DNA from: Sphingopyxis sp. OAS728
GTDB lineage: Bacteria; Pseudomonadota; Alphaproteobacteria; Sphingomonadales; Sphingomonadaceae
Direction: 5' to 3'
DNA: 64,000 nt
Assembly: GCF_014873485.1 (NCBI RefSeq)
Contig: NZ_JADBDT010000001.1
Span: forward strand, 3,590,501 to 3,654,500
The first letter of the stretch is position 1. Each line of letters opens with the position of its first letter. Positions 63,605 through 64,000 of this stretch are shown here, in pieces. Position numbers and translations under genes: made by a program. The notes under the pieces are model-generated. The model ran no database searches and was not told where the DNA came from. It saw only the letters and a program-made list of their open reading frames with translations.

Positions 63605-64000
63605 GTCGTTTGTCCTCCTTCGGTTTTGAACTTCCTGAGATTGGGGGGGAGCATCTCCCAGAGCCGCACCAGCTCGCCGACCGAGCGCGCCCGCAGCTTG
63701 CGCTTGAGATTGCCGCGATGGATCTTGACGGTGATCTCGCTGATCCCGAGATCATAGGCGATCTGCTTGTTGAGCTTGCCGAAGGCGACGGCGCCCATGA
63801 CCTGCCATTCACGCGGCGTCAGCTTCGCGACCCGCTCCATCGTCTGGCGCGCCGAGCGCTCGGCTTCACGCCGTGCCCGGTCCCGGTCGAGACCGAGATC
63901 GACCGCCTCGAGCAGGGCATTCTCGCCGACGGGTTTGAGGAGAAAGTCGACCGCCCCATTCTTCATCGCGCGGATGCCGGTGACAAAATCTCCGCCGCGC
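63601..64000 (-). CDS. FixJ-type response regulator (5' end off window)
   Basis: The visible 133 residues hold the end of a receiver domain ([16 protein letters not shown] with the conserved lysine) and a LuxR-type HTH ([36 protein letters not shown]). The phospho-acceptor aspartate lies outside the window. It overlaps the Tat-hydrolase start by ATGA and is the first known gene of that operon. Confidence 0.88.
   Translation of the reverse strand, partial: RGGDFVTGIRAMKNGAVDFLLKPVGENALLEAVDLGLDRDRARREAERSARQTMERVAKLTPREWQVMGAVAFGKLNKQIAYDLGISEITVKIHRGNLKRKLRARSVGELVRLWEMLPPNLRKFKTEGGQTT

Overview
The window looks like chromosome plus an integrated mobile region from an alphaproteobacterium of the order Sphingomonadales, most like Sphingopyxis or a close relative. 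This rests on the high GC content, the split two-gene MetH, the PhoK-type phosphatase, the typical sphingomonad palindromic intergenic repeats, and the Ti-type TraA/TraC/TraD module. The genus is inferred from gene content and was not tested by a search.

Bases 1-15400 are core chromosome. A methionine/one-carbon operon (methyltransferase fused to an off-window regulator, metF, metH part 1, metH part 2) leads into an exported beta-helix protein. A minus-strand run follows (dsbD-like, tlyA, tspO, ubiK, ybjN-like), then phoK, proC, a MarR regulator, ilvE and tRNA-Gln(TTG). Paired palindromic repeats lie at 2597-2687, 13400-13481 and 14064-14164.

A P4-type integrase gene lies 218 bp past the 3' end of tRNA-Gln, which marks the left edge of an accessory region. 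From 17 to 28 kb it carries small metabolic and detoxification cassettes under LysR control: azoreductase plus SMR pump; an operon of exported arginase-like, PD40, RidA-like and NTF2-like proteins; and a minus-strand hydrolase/monooxygenase/EamA/CGNR/NIPSNAP set with an orphan operator. From 28 to 45 kb lies a defence- and toxin-rich patchwork with several broken genes. It holds a truncated recombinase, a KAP-type NTPase, HigBA, a PD-(D/E)XK nuclease pair, a truncated PIN-like protein, an Apea-type HEPN protein, a DUF5677 protein, a four-part GNAT-PIN-GNAT-PUA-like fusion overlapping an ASCH gene, and an IS21 relic.

From 45.4 to 56.8 kb there is a conjugative or plasmid-like module: ParB, DUF736, AlpA, ArdC, a sigma-4-like protein, an MNT-HEPN protein, MucR, TraC/TraD, a candidate oriT, TraA relaxase and DUF6118. 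ParB, DUF736 and ArdC are preceded by unusually long leaders full of short GC hairpins. The last part (57-64 kb) has a DoxX-like protein, a propeller-type sensor kinase with its response regulator, DUF983, an SDR, a Tat-exported alpha/beta hydrolase and a FixJ-like regulator cut by the window edge.

The strongest candidates for undescribed biology are the GNAT-PIN-GNAT-PUA/ASCH gene pair (42148-44737), the exported ureohydrolase/Rid operon (20556-24656) and the coupled nuclease pair at 34680-35905. The right end of the integrated element was not found.
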